Source: Methyloversatilis sp. RAC08
Lineage (GTDB): Bacteria; Pseudomonadota; Gammaproteobacteria; Burkholderiales; Rhodocyclaceae
Length of the DNA stretch: 64,000 nucleotides
Reading direction: 5' to 3'
Assembly (NCBI RefSeq): GCF_001713355.1
Contig: NZ_CP016448.1
Coordinates: 62,001-126,000 of the forward strand
Of the stretch, positions 8,430-17,434 are shown piece after piece. The notes under the pieces were generated by a model. It was not told the DNA's origin, did not search any database, and saw only the letters and a program-made list of their open reading frames with translations. The position numbers were made by a program, and so were the translations under genes. The first letter of the stretch is position 1. Every line of letters starts with the position of its first letter.

Positions 8430-8989
8430 GGCTGCACTCCGGCCCGATGGGCGTCGATCTTCTCGATCAGCCAGCCCCAGGCCTCGCGTTCGGCCGGGCC
8501 GGCGGTCTTGTCGATGGCGATCTGCAGGTAGGCCAGTTCGGCGTCGATCTTTTCCATCGGCAGCATATGCAGGCGACTGACCAGAATCGCGGCTTCGACC
8601 ACCGCTGATCGGGCGCGGTTGAAGCCGGGAAACGCACCATGACTGGCTTCATGCACGGTACGGCAGTAAAGACGCGGGCGTACATCGTCTTCCTCGACCT
8701 CGACCAGTTCCAGCTCACGATGGGCCAGCGTGTCGACCAGCCGCGCGCAGGCCACTTGTTCGGCCGGCCTGACCGGCCAGTCGCGCCGGCCGGTCAGACA
8801 ACCGGCGAACACGCGCACGTCGTCGCTGAAATTGACCACCGCGACGCGGTTGGCGAGCACGTTGTCCAGTGTGGACGATGGGCGGAATGGCGACAGCACG
8901 GTGAGCCCGCGTTCCTCGCGGATGCCCAGCGGCGTGATGTGGGTTCGGCCCTGAACGTCGACGGTGGTGAGTATGGTTTCCCAGATCAT
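8426..8989 (-). CDS. DUF447 domain protein of the methanopterin C1 cluster
   Basis: 187 residues, starting MIWETILTTVDVQGRTHITPLGIREE. The fold resembles FMN-binding split-barrel proteins, but no catalytic role is established that I know of. DUF447 genes occur in archaea and in methylotrophic bacteria together with H4MPT/methanofuran genes, and this context supports a role in cofactor synthesis or in that pathway. It overlaps both neighbours by 4 nt, so it is co-translated with the DUF6513 gene upstream and mfnB downstream. Function beyond context is not assigned. Confidence 0.82.
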   Translation of the reverse strand: MIWETILTTVDVQGRTHITPLGIREERGLTVLSPFRPSSTLDNVLANRVAVVNFSDDVRVFAGCLTGRRDWPVRPAEQVACARLVDTLAHRELELVEVEEDDVRPRLYCRTVHEASHGAFPGFNRARSAVVEAAILVSRLHMLPMEKIDAELAYLQIAIDKTAGPAEREAWGWLIEKIDAHRAGVQP

Positions 8990-10491
8990 GGCGTGTCCTG
9001 TGTGCGGTCCGGCTCGGGACCCTGTGTGCCGCCGGGCGTGCTGCCTTGCTGTGCGTCGGCCAACCGGTCAGCGGCCTTCTTCGGCTTCTTTTTCGTCGTA
9101 CTGCCCGGTGCGCGATGCACCTGCAGGTCGACCGGCTTGGGATCGACCGCAGCGCCCCATTCCAGCTCTTCATCCTGCGCGTAGCGTTTGCCCAGTTGAT
9201 ACGCGATCTGCGCGCGCGCCAGTTCCACACCCAGGTAGAAGGCATGGCCGGCGTCGTCCTCCACACCCAGCTTCGGATAAAGATCGAACGGGTCGGTCGC
9301 CACCTGGTGGCCGTCGCGGTTGTAGATATGCACGCCGTTCTCGGCGACCTGGATGCGGAAATTGCGGTCGCGCACCGCACCGGCCACATCGACGATTTCC
9401 TGCGGCGTGTCGGTATAGGGTCGGCGCGCATGCGTGGTCATCAGCGCGCCGGAATAGTCGCGCGGCAGCGCATTGTCTTCGCGCGCGGCGAACATGATGC
9501 GGCGTGCCCAGTCGGCTTCGCGCACGGCGCGACGCGCGTGCGGGCTGACCTCGGTGGCCAGGATGGCACCCACGCGCAATTCCGAAATGATGCCGAACAG
9601 CAGCGCATTGATGCCGCTGGTGTCAGCGTCCGTCAGTTCGGTCAGATTGCCCACGCCCATCATCATCGGAATGTCCGGGTGGGTGCGCCGCAGATCGTGG
9701 AAACGCACGATGGATGCGGTCAGCCCGAAGTGGATGGGTTCCAGTATCGGATCGGCGAAGAAGGGCCGGCCACGCGCCATCATCAGGTCGACCACGCGGC
9801 GCAGCGAATCGAGGTCGCCGGGCGTGTTCGGAATCAGGATGGGCGTGGCGTCGACCTCTTCGGCCACCCACAGCGTGTCCTCCTTCAGGCTGAGCAGGAA
9901 ATCCGCGCCCGCACGGGCGCCGCGCAGCAGATCCTTCGGATCGAGCGAATCGACGCTGACACGGAAACCTTCGGCCTTGAGCGCGCGCACGCAGTCTTCA
10001 AGATGCGGAAAGTCGGTGTCCGGCAGGCAGCCGATGTCGATCACGTCCGCCCCGTCGCGCCGGTAGCGCTGCGCACGTGCCACGACGTCAGCCACCTCGG
10101 CCTGAGGCGCATCGACGATCTCGGCAAAGATCAGCACATCGTGCTTCGACAGGTCGGCCACCTTCGCCTTGCGGCCGAAGTGCAGCGGCAGGTCCTTCAG
10201 CTCGTCCGGCCCACGCTGCACCGGCACGCCATAGTGCTGCGCCAGCGCGTCAAGATCGCCGCGGCAGCGGCCGGGCACGATGATGCGGTCGGCGGCGACC
10301 GGCGCCGGCAGGCGGCGGCGGATCAGTTCGGCCGTCATCAGCCCGGCGACATTGATGCCGATGTCCAGCACCTCGGGGGCGAAGGGCAGCGGCTGCATGT
10401 CGTCGAGTATCCGGTGCAGACTTTTCTGCGCCAGATGCCCGGTCAGGAAGAGGACGCGTTCGACGGAGCGGGCTGAATCGTTTTCAGGCAT
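8986..10491 (-). CDS. DUF6513 dihydropteroate-synthase-like protein (methanopterin-associated)
   Basis: 501 residues. The N-terminal half (RVLFLTGHLAQKSL...) precedes a TIM-barrel dihydropteroate-synthase-like domain with DVIDIGCLPD and FRVSVDSLDP segments. This family is found in methanogens and H4MPT-using methylotrophs and is thought to act in tetrahydromethanopterin synthesis in place of or beside FolP, which is inference here. The C-terminus ends in a low-complexity Lys/Gln/Pro tail (about residues 455-501). I start at the ATG at 10491 (MPENDSARS), which overlaps the flavoprotein gene by 49 nt. A GTG start a few codons further in, just before RVLFLTGHLAQ, would shorten the overlap. Confidence 0.85.
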   Translation of the reverse strand: MPENDSARSVERVLFLTGHLAQKSLHRILDDMQPLPFAPEVLDIGINVAGLMTAELIRRRLPAPVAADRIIVPGRCRGDLDALAQHYGVPVQRGPDELKDLPLHFGRKAKVADLSKHDVLIFAEIVDAPQAEVADVVARAQRYRRDGADVIDIGCLPDTDFPHLEDCVRALKAEGFRVSVDSLDPKDLLRGARAGADFLLSLKEDTLWVAEEVDATPILIPNTPGDLDSLRRVVDLMMARGRPFFADPILEPIHFGLTASIVRFHDLRRTHPDIPMMMGVGNLTELTDADTSGINALLFGIISELRVGAILATEVSPHARRAVREADWARRIMFAAREDNALPRDYSGALMTTHARRPYTDTPQEIVDVAGAVRDRNFRIQVAENGVHIYNRDGHQVATDPFDLYPKLGVEDDAGHAFYLGVELARAQIAYQLGKRYAQDEELEWGAAVDPKPVDLQVHRAPGSTTKKKPKKAADRLADAQQGSTPGGTQGPEPDRTQDTP

Positions 10492-11063
10492 GCCAATCTT
10501 CGCTTGAGCGCTGCGTTCAGCGCCTCGACACTGTCGACCACGGTCACGTGTTCGAAGGTCCCGAGGGTTGCGGTGTGTGCGAGGTCGATGGCGCGCGGGT
10601 ACAGCGTCACCCATTCGCTGGGCGATTCGGTGATCACCACCGGCTCGCTGTCGCAGGCGAACACGATGGTCGGAATGCGCAGCTTGCCGGCCTGCGCAAA
10701 GATATTGCTCACCAGCGTATCGGAAATGCCCAGCGCGCACTTGGCCACGGTATTCGACGTCGCCGGTGCGATCACCACAGTGTGGTACTGGCCCTGATAG
10801 AACAGTCCGACCGGTGCCGCGCTCGCGGTATTGTCGCGGAAGATGCGATAGCGCTTCTTCATGTCCGCCAGCGGATAGCCGTACATGTTCAGCACCTCTT
10901 CGCCGGCGCGCGTCATGAACAGGTCGATGTTGTTCATGCCGTCCGCCAGCTCGAGCGATTCCTTCAGGAAGTGACCGGAACCGGTCAGCCCCCATGCAAT
11001 GCGCGCGTCGGGCAGCAGTTCCAGCGGGTCCCACTGCGGGTCGAGCCGAGGATCAGAAGCCAT
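10443..11063 (-). CDS. Archaeal-type flavoprotein (dihydromethanopterin-reductase-like)
   Basis: 206 residues of the Flavoprotein (phosphopantothenoylcysteine-decarboxylase-like) fold. ARIAWGLTGSGHFLKES is the N-terminal FMN-binding strand-loop and APATSNTVAKCALGISDTLVSN is the family core motif. Related proteins in methylotrophs are AfpA and DmrB-like dihydromethanopterin reductases; which one this is cannot be told without alignment. It likely reduces a pterin cofactor or hands electrons to that reaction. The C-terminus is Ser/Ala-rich. The start at 11063 overlaps the regulator gene by 11 nt and the stop lies within the DUF6513 gene, so all three are probably on one transcript. Confidence 0.8.
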   Translation of the reverse strand: MASDPRLDPQWDPLELLPDARIAWGLTGSGHFLKESLELADGMNNIDLFMTRAGEEVLNMYGYPLADMKKRYRIFRDNTASAAPVGLFYQGQYHTVVIAPATSNTVAKCALGISDTLVSNIFAQAGKLRIPTIVFACDSEPVVITESPSEWVTLYPRAIDLAHTATLGTFEHVTVVDSVEALNAALKRRLACLKTIQPAPSNASSS

Positions 11064-13029
11064 CGCCGACCTGCGCGTCAGTGTCGATATCGAGTCGTTT
11101 CATCTTGCGATAGATGGTGTTGCGGCTGACGCCCAGTTCGCGCGCCAGTCCCGCGATGTTCCACCGGTGCCGGCGCAGTTCGCCCAGCAGGGCGTCGCGC
11201 TCGGCTGATTGCAGCGGATTGAGGTTGCTCGGCGGTGCAGACGGAACCGCTGCGTTCTCATGCACCGGTTCGTGCGCGACGATGGCGGGCGGCAGCGGCT
11301 CGGGCGCGTCCAGCATTTCGGCCGGCATGTCGCGCAGCGTGATTTCCGGCCCGTCGCACAGCGCGACCAGCGTGCGCAGCACATAGCGCAACTGCCGGAT
11401 ATTGCCCGGCCAGCGGAAGCGGTCGAGCACGTTCATCGCCGCATGGCCGAGGCGTACCGGCGGGTGGCGCCCGGCACTTTCCTCGCTCAGGCAGCGCTCG
11501 ATCAGCGAGCGGCGGTCGGTGCGCTCGCGCAACGGCGGAAGATTGATTTCCATGCCGCGCAGACGGTAGTACAGGTCCTCGCGGAAACTGCCGTCGCGCA
11601 CCATGGCGCGCAGGTCACGGTGTGTCGCGCACACCAGCTGCAGATCGACCGGCACCGCATTTTCTCCGCCCAGCGGCGTCACCTTGCGCTCTTCGAGCAC
11701 GCGCAGCAGGCGCGCCTGCAACTGCAGCGGCATGTCTCCGATCTCGTCGAGGAACAGCGTGCCGCCGTCGGCCTGCAGCACCTTGCCGCGGCGGCCGTCG
11801 CGATTGGCGCCGGTGAAAGCGCCCTGCTTGTAGCCGAACAGCTCGGATTCGATCAGCGCCTCGGGCAGCGACGCACAGTTGATCGCGACGAAGGGGCCGC
11901 GCGCGCGCTGACTCGACGCGTGAAAGGCGCGTGCAAACACCTCCTTGCCAGTGCCGGTTTCGCCGGCGATCAGCAGCGGAATGTCGCGATCGAGGATGCG
12001 CATCGCGCTGTGCACATTGCCGGCCATGCGCAGGTCGCCCAGGTCCAGCTCGGCCAACGCCTGCGCCGCGGAGGCGGAATCGCTGGCGCGCGTGCCGCTT
12101 TGCGCGCGGGTGCGCGACGGCTGCTGCGCCAGCAGATGCCAGGTCTGGTGCTGCGGCATCGACAGCGCGAGCGGATGGAATCCGGCGCGGAAGGTGCGCG
12201 ACAGCAGCTCCGGCAGCGACTGGCCGAAAAACTCGGTCACTTCGCGTCCGAGCAACGCTTCGCCCTCCGGCGACAGCAGTTCGAATGCGATGTGGTTGGC
12301 TTCTATCACCTCGCCCTCCGGCGACAGCGCGAGCAGACCGTCGACCGCGGTCAGCACGCGGCCTGCGTGGGCATGGAAGCGGATGATGTAATCGGTGGCG
12401 TGGCGGGCCCGGAAGGCGCGGTGTTCTATCACCCGTGCCGAGCGCTCGATCAGCGCACGCAGCGCGCGTGCGCCGCCAGGAGCGAGCGAACATACCGCCA
12501 GCACCGCCGCCGCCTCGCCGACACCGTCGTAGATCGGTGCCGCGGCACACACCATGTCGGTGTGGCGGGCAAAAAAGTGCTCTTCGCCCGCGATCACCAG
12601 CGAATGACGCTCGGCCAGCACGGTACCGATGCCATTCGTGCCCTGCACGTCCTCGCTCCAGCGCGCGCCTTCGACCAGTCCGCGCAGCGACGCTTCGCGC
12701 GCGAAACCGGGGTGACGCACGATGCTGACGATGACGCCCTCGGCGTCGGCCAGCACCAGCGCCGACTGCGAGTCGTCGAGCTGGCGGTGCAGCGTCTGCA
12801 TTTCCGGGATGGCGCTGTCCATGACTTCGCCCAGCCGGTCGCCGCGTTCGCGCCAGGCCTGGGGCGCCAGCGGCGGCAGGCTGTCTTCGGCGGCCGGGTC
12901 GAGGCCCAGTTCGTGAAAGCAGCGCAGCCACGAGCGGGCCACCAGTTCGTGGCCCGCCGGGCGTTGCGGACGGCTGATGATGGCGTGAACCGAACGGACG
13001 TGTTCCGCCACCGAATTGGAAGACACCAT
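11053..13029 (-). CDS. Sigma-54-dependent activator of the AcoR/DhaR type
   Basis: 658 residues. The N-terminal GAF-type sensor region (about 70-200) includes VQGTNGIGTVLAERHSLVIAGEEHF, typical of AcoR-like regulators. A PAS-like segment follows (about 220-300), then the AAA+ domain with Walker A GETGTGKE, GAFTGA and Walker B GGTLFLDEIGD, and a Fis-type HTH at the C-terminus (RWNIAGLARELGVSRNTIYRKMK). There is no receiver domain, so it probably senses a small molecule directly. It is the first gene of the overlapping block that continues with flavoprotein, DUF6513, DUF447 and mfnB. It could regulate C1-cofactor genes or an alcohol/C1 oxidation system elsewhere; its ligand is unknown. Confidence 0.88.
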   Translation of the reverse strand: MVSSNSVAEHVRSVHAIISRPQRPAGHELVARSWLRCFHELGLDPAAEDSLPPLAPQAWRERGDRLGEVMDSAIPEMQTLHRQLDDSQSALVLADAEGVIVSIVRHPGFAREASLRGLVEGARWSEDVQGTNGIGTVLAERHSLVIAGEEHFFARHTDMVCAAAPIYDGVGEAAAVLAVCSLAPGGARALRALIERSARVIEHRAFRARHATDYIIRFHAHAGRVLTAVDGLLALSPEGEVIEANHIAFELLSPEGEALLGREVTEFFGQSLPELLSRTFRAGFHPLALSMPQHQTWHLLAQQPSRTRAQSGTRASDSASAAQALAELDLGDLRMAGNVHSAMRILDRDIPLLIAGETGTGKEVFARAFHASSQRARGPFVAINCASLPEALIESELFGYKQGAFTGANRDGRRGKVLQADGGTLFLDEIGDMPLQLQARLLRVLEERKVTPLGGENAVPVDLQLVCATHRDLRAMVRDGSFREDLYYRLRGMEINLPPLRERTDRRSLIERCLSEESAGRHPPVRLGHAAMNVLDRFRWPGNIRQLRYVLRTLVALCDGPEITLRDMPAEMLDAPEPLPPAIVAHEPVHENAAVPSAPPSNLNPLQSAERDALLGELRRHRWNIAGLARELGVSRNTIYRKMKRLDIDTDAQVGDGF

Positions 13030-13234
13030 GAATTCAAGCCTTGGGAGCCGGAGCCGCTCAGTGCGCGTCGCGGTGTGCCGGACGCATCGTTTTGCAGGCC
13101 GCGCAGGTCGTGGGAAAAGCAGCGAATGGTATCACCGGGGCAACATCGCGGGCCAGCAGGCGCCCTGCCCGGCTGGACGGACCTGCACTGCCGGGTGGCC
13201 ACCGGGAAGGTGACGCCTTGCCCGGCGCAGGTCG

Positions 13235-14071
13235 TCAGTCGTAGATGTCGGTCGACATCGCGCCCGGGTCGGCGCCGAGCGCCAGCAGGTGAGCCACCGC
13301 CAGACGCTGTCTCTTGAACACCGCCCAGTACAGCGCATTGAAACCGCCGCGGTCCGGAATGTTCGGATCGAAACCGGCCGTCAGCAGCTGGTCGAGCACA
13401 TTGAGGTGACCCAGGGACGCCGCCAGCGACAGCGCGTGACGGCCGAATTCGCGCTCGGTCTGAAGTTCCCACTTCGGTCGGTGACGCAGCAGCACGGCCA
13501 CCACCTCGGCTCGGTCGAGCATCACGGCGTCGATCAGCGGCGTGTGGCCGTTCGAGCTTTTGGCATCGATGTCGGCCCCGGCGCGCAGCAGTAACTCGAC
13601 CACCTTGTGATGGCCGGCAAGCGCGGCGGCGCCCAGTGGCGTAAAGCCCTTCGAGCCGCGCCGATCGACGTGTGCGCCGGCGTTGATCAGCGCGCGCACG
13701 AACTCTGTCTCGCCGGCCGCCGCGGCATGGACCAGCACGCTGTCGCCCCACACATCACGCGCATTCGCCGGCGCACCGGCTTTGAGCAATTTTGCCGCGG
13801 TGGCCCACTCGCCACGTCGCGCTGCCGACAGCAGCGCCAGATCCGCAGCCCGGTAGGCGCGCGGATCGACGTCGGTGCCACTGCGCCGGATGTCGGCGTA
13901 TTCGAGCGCCGTCACGGGCACGGCAGCGCGCGGCCGTTCCGGCTCGGCGATGCGGCCCTGCCATTCCGGCGGCACATCCTGGGCCTGTGCGCCGGCCAGC
14001 GAAAGGTTCAGCAGAAGGCCCAGCAGAAGAAAAAATGTCTGGCGCTGCAGCATCGATATCGTCCGGTTCAT
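13235..14071 (-). CDS. Secreted ankyrin-repeat protein
   Basis: 278 residues with an N-terminal signal peptide (hydrophobic FFLLLGLLLNLSLAGAQA, likely cut after AQA), so probably periplasmic. From about residue 75 there are six or so ankyrin repeats (for example GFTPLGAAALAGHHKVVELLLRAGADIDAK; GHTPLIDAVMLDRAEVVAVLL; ALSLAASLGHLNVLDQLLTAGFDPN). Ankyrin repeats bind protein partners; no enzymatic domain is seen. The ATG at 14071 overlaps the LuxR-type gene's stop (ATGA), so the two are co-expressed. The partner is unknown. Confidence 0.85.
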   Translation of the reverse strand: MNRTISMLQRQTFFLLLGLLLNLSLAGAQAQDVPPEWQGRIAEPERPRAAVPVTALEYADIRRSGTDVDPRAYRAADLALLSAARRGEWATAAKLLKAGAPANARDVWGDSVLVHAAAAGETEFVRALINAGAHVDRRGSKGFTPLGAAALAGHHKVVELLLRAGADIDAKSSNGHTPLIDAVMLDRAEVVAVLLRHRPKWELQTEREFGRHALSLAASLGHLNVLDQLLTAGFDPNIPDRGGFNALYWAVFKRQRLAVAHLLALGADPGAMSTDIYD

Positions 14072-14865
14072 GACATGTCCCGCGCCGTTTCGGCGCCGCC
14101 TTCGTGCGCGCGCAGCGCAGTGACCCGCGCCACGGCCTGTGCGCGGTTGGTCACATCGAGCTTGCGCAGGATCTTCTGGATATGGTTTTTCACGGTCAGC
14201 GGGCTGATATCCAGGATCTGCCCGATTTCCTGATTGGTCTTGCCTTCGCGCACCCAGTCAAGCACCTGCAGTTCGCGCCCGCTCAGTGTCGCCTGCAAAG
14301 GCGAGCGCCCGCCCGTGCGCTCGCCCGATTCGGCGCGCTCGAACTCGACGATGCGCAACAGTGCCAGGTGCAGGTTGGGCATAAGCAGCTCGATGTGGCG
14401 CGCGTCCTGACTGGTCGGCGCCGCCGGCACGCCGAGCAGTGCGAAAAAGGTGGACTGTTCGCCGCGTGCTTCGCGACAGCCGTGCGCCAAGGCATGTTCG
14501 ATGCCCAGCGTGCGCAGCAGCGCCGTGCTGCTGTCGCGGTTGCGCGGACCGCTCGAACGGGCCAGCGGTTCGCGTGCGCCGTTGCGCCAGTCCTCGATCA
14601 GACGGCCAATCAAGCCGTCGACCGGATTGGTCATCTGCGCCTCGACCTCCGGCGCCAGCACCGAACGCGAAAACACCAACGCGCGGAAGTTGCCGCGGTC
14701 GAGATCCCCACAGGCGCACAAAAGGGTTTCATGAGGCAGGAAGGTCTGCAGTGACCCCTGCGCCCACAGGAAGAACTGGAAGCGCTTGACCACCCGGATC
14801 GACGTTTCGATCGTGAACAACAGCAGCTGAACGTCCACCTGTTCCTGCGCGAGCGAATCTTTCAT
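14068..14865 (-). CDS. LuxR-family regulator, EpsA-like (XrtB/PEP-CTERM associated)
   Basis: 265 residues. The C-terminal LuxR HTH is clear (LSGRELQVLDWVREGKTNQEIGQILDISPLTVKNHIQKIL, about 195-235). The N-terminal half starts with a pattern (TIETSIRVVKRFQFFLWAQGSLQTFLPHETLLCACGD) that matches EpsA-type regulators tied to exopolysaccharide/exosortase loci. No exosortase is in this window, but two PEP-CTERM-type proteins are (31.6 and 62.3 kb). Transcribed with the ankyrin protein. The assignment to EpsA is from pattern memory and moderate. Confidence 0.78.
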   Translation of the reverse strand: MKDSLAQEQVDVQLLLFTIETSIRVVKRFQFFLWAQGSLQTFLPHETLLCACGDLDRGNFRALVFSRSVLAPEVEAQMTNPVDGLIGRLIEDWRNGAREPLARSSGPRNRDSSTALLRTLGIEHALAHGCREARGEQSTFFALLGVPAAPTSQDARHIELLMPNLHLALLRIVEFERAESGERTGGRSPLQATLSGRELQVLDWVREGKTNQEIGQILDISPLTVKNHIQKILRKLDVTNRAQAVARVTALRAHEGGAETARDMS

Positions 14866-15039
14866 GGAGCGCCTGGGTGGTGTATCGCGAACACGGACGC
14901 AGTCCGGCCCACCGTGGTCATTGGAAGGTCGGCAGATTCGCGTCGTCCGGAAAAGCGGGCACGACGTCGCCTCTGCACGACAACCGCGGAGTCTGGCGCG
15001 GGAATGTTGCAGTGGAGTGACGCAGATCCCGGCGGCGAG

Positions 15040-15729
15040 TCAGGCGCCGGCGGCGAGCCGGGTCGACAACTGGTCGAGATACCGCGTCATGAGGTCGTGC
15101 GCATCCTGTTCGAACAGCCTGATGCGTCCGGTGTTGTGAAGCATCAGCACACCGACGACGTGGGCGAAGATTGCGGTCGTTTCGATCAGCGCCTCCTTTT
15201 CGCACAGGCCCAGCCTGAGCAGCAGGCGCTGTATCGGCTGCAGCGCACTGCGCAGACGATCATTCAGCTGCTGATTCAGTTCGGGCGTGAGCCCGCGCGG
15301 CCGGGCGCCGTTGAACAGGTAGAAGCCCAGATCCATGTCCTGCGGGTGGTCCCGGTAGTAAGCGAAGAAGGCCATGGCCACGGCGCGCAGGCCGCCCAGC
15401 ATTGCCGGCCGGGCATCAGTGCCAGCTGAATCGACGACCGCTGCCGCTGCAGCATCGACGCATTGCTTCAGCCGCAGCAGCGACTCGCCCAGCAGTGCGG
15501 CGTAGATGTCCTCGCGACTGCCGAAATGGCTGTACAGCGCGCCCGGCGTGTAGCCGGCCCGCTTGGCGATTTCGCGCAGGCTGGCGCCATCCAGCCCGAG
15601 TTCGAGAAAGGCACTGCGCGCGGCGTCGAGAATGAGCGCACGCCTTGCCTCGTTCAATGCGGTCTCGCGCAGCACGCGCGGCGGCGCGCCGCTGGACGTA
15701 TCGGGTGAGGGGGCCATTGACGTTTCCAT
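15040..15729 (-). CDS. TetR-family repressor
   Basis: 229 residues. The N-terminal HTH is typical: RALILDAARSAFLELGLDGASLREIAKRAGYTPGALYSHFGSREDIYAAL (about 28-80). The C-terminal ligand/dimerisation domain is helical (FAYYRDHPQDMDLGFYLFNG). Divergent from the flavoenzyme gene, with a perfect palindrome in the shared promoter region (15765-15787), so it most likely represses that operon and itself. The inducer is unknown but is presumably the flavoenzyme's substrate. Confidence 0.9.
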   Translation of the reverse strand: METSMAPSPDTSSGAPPRVLRETALNEARRALILDAARSAFLELGLDGASLREIAKRAGYTPGALYSHFGSREDIYAALLGESLLRLKQCVDAAAAAVVDSAGTDARPAMLGGLRAVAMAFFAYYRDHPQDMDLGFYLFNGARPRGLTPELNQQLNDRLRSALQPIQRLLLRLGLCEKEALIETTAIFAHVVGVLMLHNTGRIRLFEQDAHDLMTRYLDQLSTRLAAGA

Positions 15730-15764
15730 TGACGGACTGACAGCCTGATTTTACATTTGAGTAT

Positions 15765-15787
15765 TGAATTGAACAGTGTTCAATTCA
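15765..15787. promoter_or_regulatory. Perfect palindrome, probable TetR operator
   Basis: Half-sites TGAATTGAACA (15765-15775) and TGTTCAATTCA (15777-15787) flank a single central G and are exact reverse complements. The site sits 22 bp upstream of the flavoenzyme start and 36 bp upstream of the tetR start. It is AT-rich against a GC-rich background. Size, symmetry and position fit a TetR-dimer operator that controls both directions. Confidence 0.85.
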
Positions 15788-15808
15788 TGTGAGAACGGCG
15801 GGGATGCA

Positions 15809-17434
15809 ATGACAAACCATGCAGCAGAAGCACAGGGTGGCCGATTGATGACCGGGCAGGACTACCGCGAGTCGTTGCGCCGCTATCGGCCCACCGTATA
15901 TGTCGATGGCCAGCTGATCGATTCGGTCGTCGACGCCCCATCGCTGCAGCCCGGCATCAACGCGCTCGCAGTGAGCTACGACTTCGCGCACGACCCGGCC
16001 AAAGCCCCTCTGATGACGGCCGTCCAGACGCGCAGCGGCCGGACGGTCAATCGCATGCTGCACATCAACGAGTCATCCGGCGACCTGTTGAACAAGCTCG
16101 AAGCGGTGCGCATCCTGTGCCAGGAAACCGGCTGCGCGCAGCGCTATCTGGCGCACGACGCGCTCAATGGCATCGGCCAGGCGGTCGCACGCCTCGATGA
16201 CGCGCGGGGCAACACCGAATACGGTGCCCGCTTTGCCACCTATCTGCAGCACGTACAGGACGAGGACCTGACGCTGGGCATCGCGATGACCGACGCCAAG
16301 GGTGATCGCAGCCAGCGGCCGCACCAGCAGGCGAACCCCGATGTCTACCTGCACATCATCGAGCGCAACGGCCGCGGCATCGTCATTTCCGGCACCAAGG
16401 CCATCGTCACCGGCGCGCCCTACATGCATGAATTTCTGGTCATGCCGTCGCGCAACATGACCGAAGCCGACGCCGACTTCGCGGTGTGCTGCGCGGTACC
16501 GGTCGACGCGCCGGGCATCACCATCGTCGCCCGCCCCGCTGGGCGGCCGGGCGAGAAGCCGGAACACGGCTCGCCGCTGTTTTCGCGCCGCTACGGCCAG
16601 TCCACCGGCGTGGTCATCTTCGACCACGTGTTCGTGCCGTGGGAGCGCGTGTTTCTGGCCGGCGAATGGGAACACTCGGGCGCCGTCACCTACAACTACG
16701 CCACCCATCACCGCCACAGCTGCATCGCGGCGCGCGCCGGCTTTGGCGATCTGCTGATCGGCGCCGCCGCGCTGATGTGCGAAGCCAACGGTCTGGACCC
16801 GGACCGCAAGGCCAATCTGCGCGACCCGATGGTCGAACTGATCAAGATCACCGAGGGCTTCTACGCCTGCGGCGTGGCAGCCAGCGTCTATGCGGCGGCC
16901 GATCCGTACTCGCACACCTTCATGCCGGAGCCGGTGTTCGCCAACATCGGCAAGCTGCTGCTGTCCACCCAGATCTACGACATGCACCGGCTGGCGCACG
17001 AAGTGTCGGGCGGTCTGATCGTCGCCCTGCCCGGCCCGGACGAAGACCACAACCCGGCCACCGCCGCGACGCTGGCCGAAGTGCTGCGCGCCAACCCGGA
17101 CATCCCGTACGACAAGCGGATCGAGGTCGCGCGCTTCATGGAGGACCTGACCGCCTCCTACCAGGGCGGCTGGTATTCGCTGATCAGCCTGCACGGCGGC
17201 GGCTCGCCGGCTGCGCTGAAGCAGGAAATCTGGCGCAACTACCCGGTCGGCGACAAGGTCGATCTGGTCGAACGTCTGCTCGACCGCGGCGTGCTGGCGG
17301 ACGAAAATCGTTCGATCACGCGCAACCGGCAGCCTGGCCGCTGCTGCGACGCCGGCTGCAGCCAGCCGGGTCAGGCGGTGATGGTGCCGCTGCCGGCAAT
17401 TGAGATACCGAAGAAAATCGGGGGAACGTCATGA
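15809..17434 (+). CDS. 4-Hydroxyphenylacetate 3-monooxygenase / 4-hydroxybutyryl-CoA dehydratase superfamily flavoprotein
   Basis: 541 residues from the ATG at 15809 (MTNHAAEAQGGRLMTGQDY). The HpaB-type acyl-CoA-dehydrogenase-like fold is shown by TGAPYMHEFLVMPSR, FDHVFVPWERVFL and FANIGKLLLSTQIYD. The family holds FADH2-dependent aromatic hydroxylases and the [4Fe-4S]/FAD 4-hydroxybutyryl-CoA dehydratase. From remembered dehydratase sequences, the cluster ligands would align with Cys104 (kept), Tyr113 (Cys lost), His301 (kept) and Ala308 (Cys lost); Cys109 and Cys305 lie nearby. A normal dehydratase is therefore doubtful, and a hydroxylase or a variant cluster is possible. The C-terminus carries an odd CCDAGC stretch (about 513-518). 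Coupled by ATGA to the isochorismatase-like gene. Confidence 0.85.
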   Translation: MTNHAAEAQGGRLMTGQDYRESLRRYRPTVYVDGQLIDSVVDAPSLQPGINALAVSYDFAHDPAKAPLMTAVQTRSGRTVNRMLHINESSGDLLNKLEAVRILCQETGCAQRYLAHDALNGIGQAVARLDDARGNTEYGARFATYLQHVQDEDLTLGIAMTDAKGDRSQRPHQQANPDVYLHIIERNGRGIVISGTKAIVTGAPYMHEFLVMPSRNMTEADADFAVCCAVPVDAPGITIVARPAGRPGEKPEHGSPLFSRRYGQSTGVVIFDHVFVPWERVFLAGEWEHSGAVTYNYATHHRHSCIAARAGFGDLLIGAAALMCEANGLDPDRKANLRDPMVELIKITEGFYACGVAASVYAAADPYSHTFMPEPVFANIGKLLLSTQIYDMHRLAHEVSGGLIVALPGPDEDHNPATAATLAEVLRANPDIPYDKRIEVARFMEDLTASYQGGWYSLISLHGGGSPAALKQEIWRNYPVGDKVDLVERLLDRGVLADENRSITRNRQPGRCCDAGCSQPGQAVMVPLPAIEIPKKIGGTS

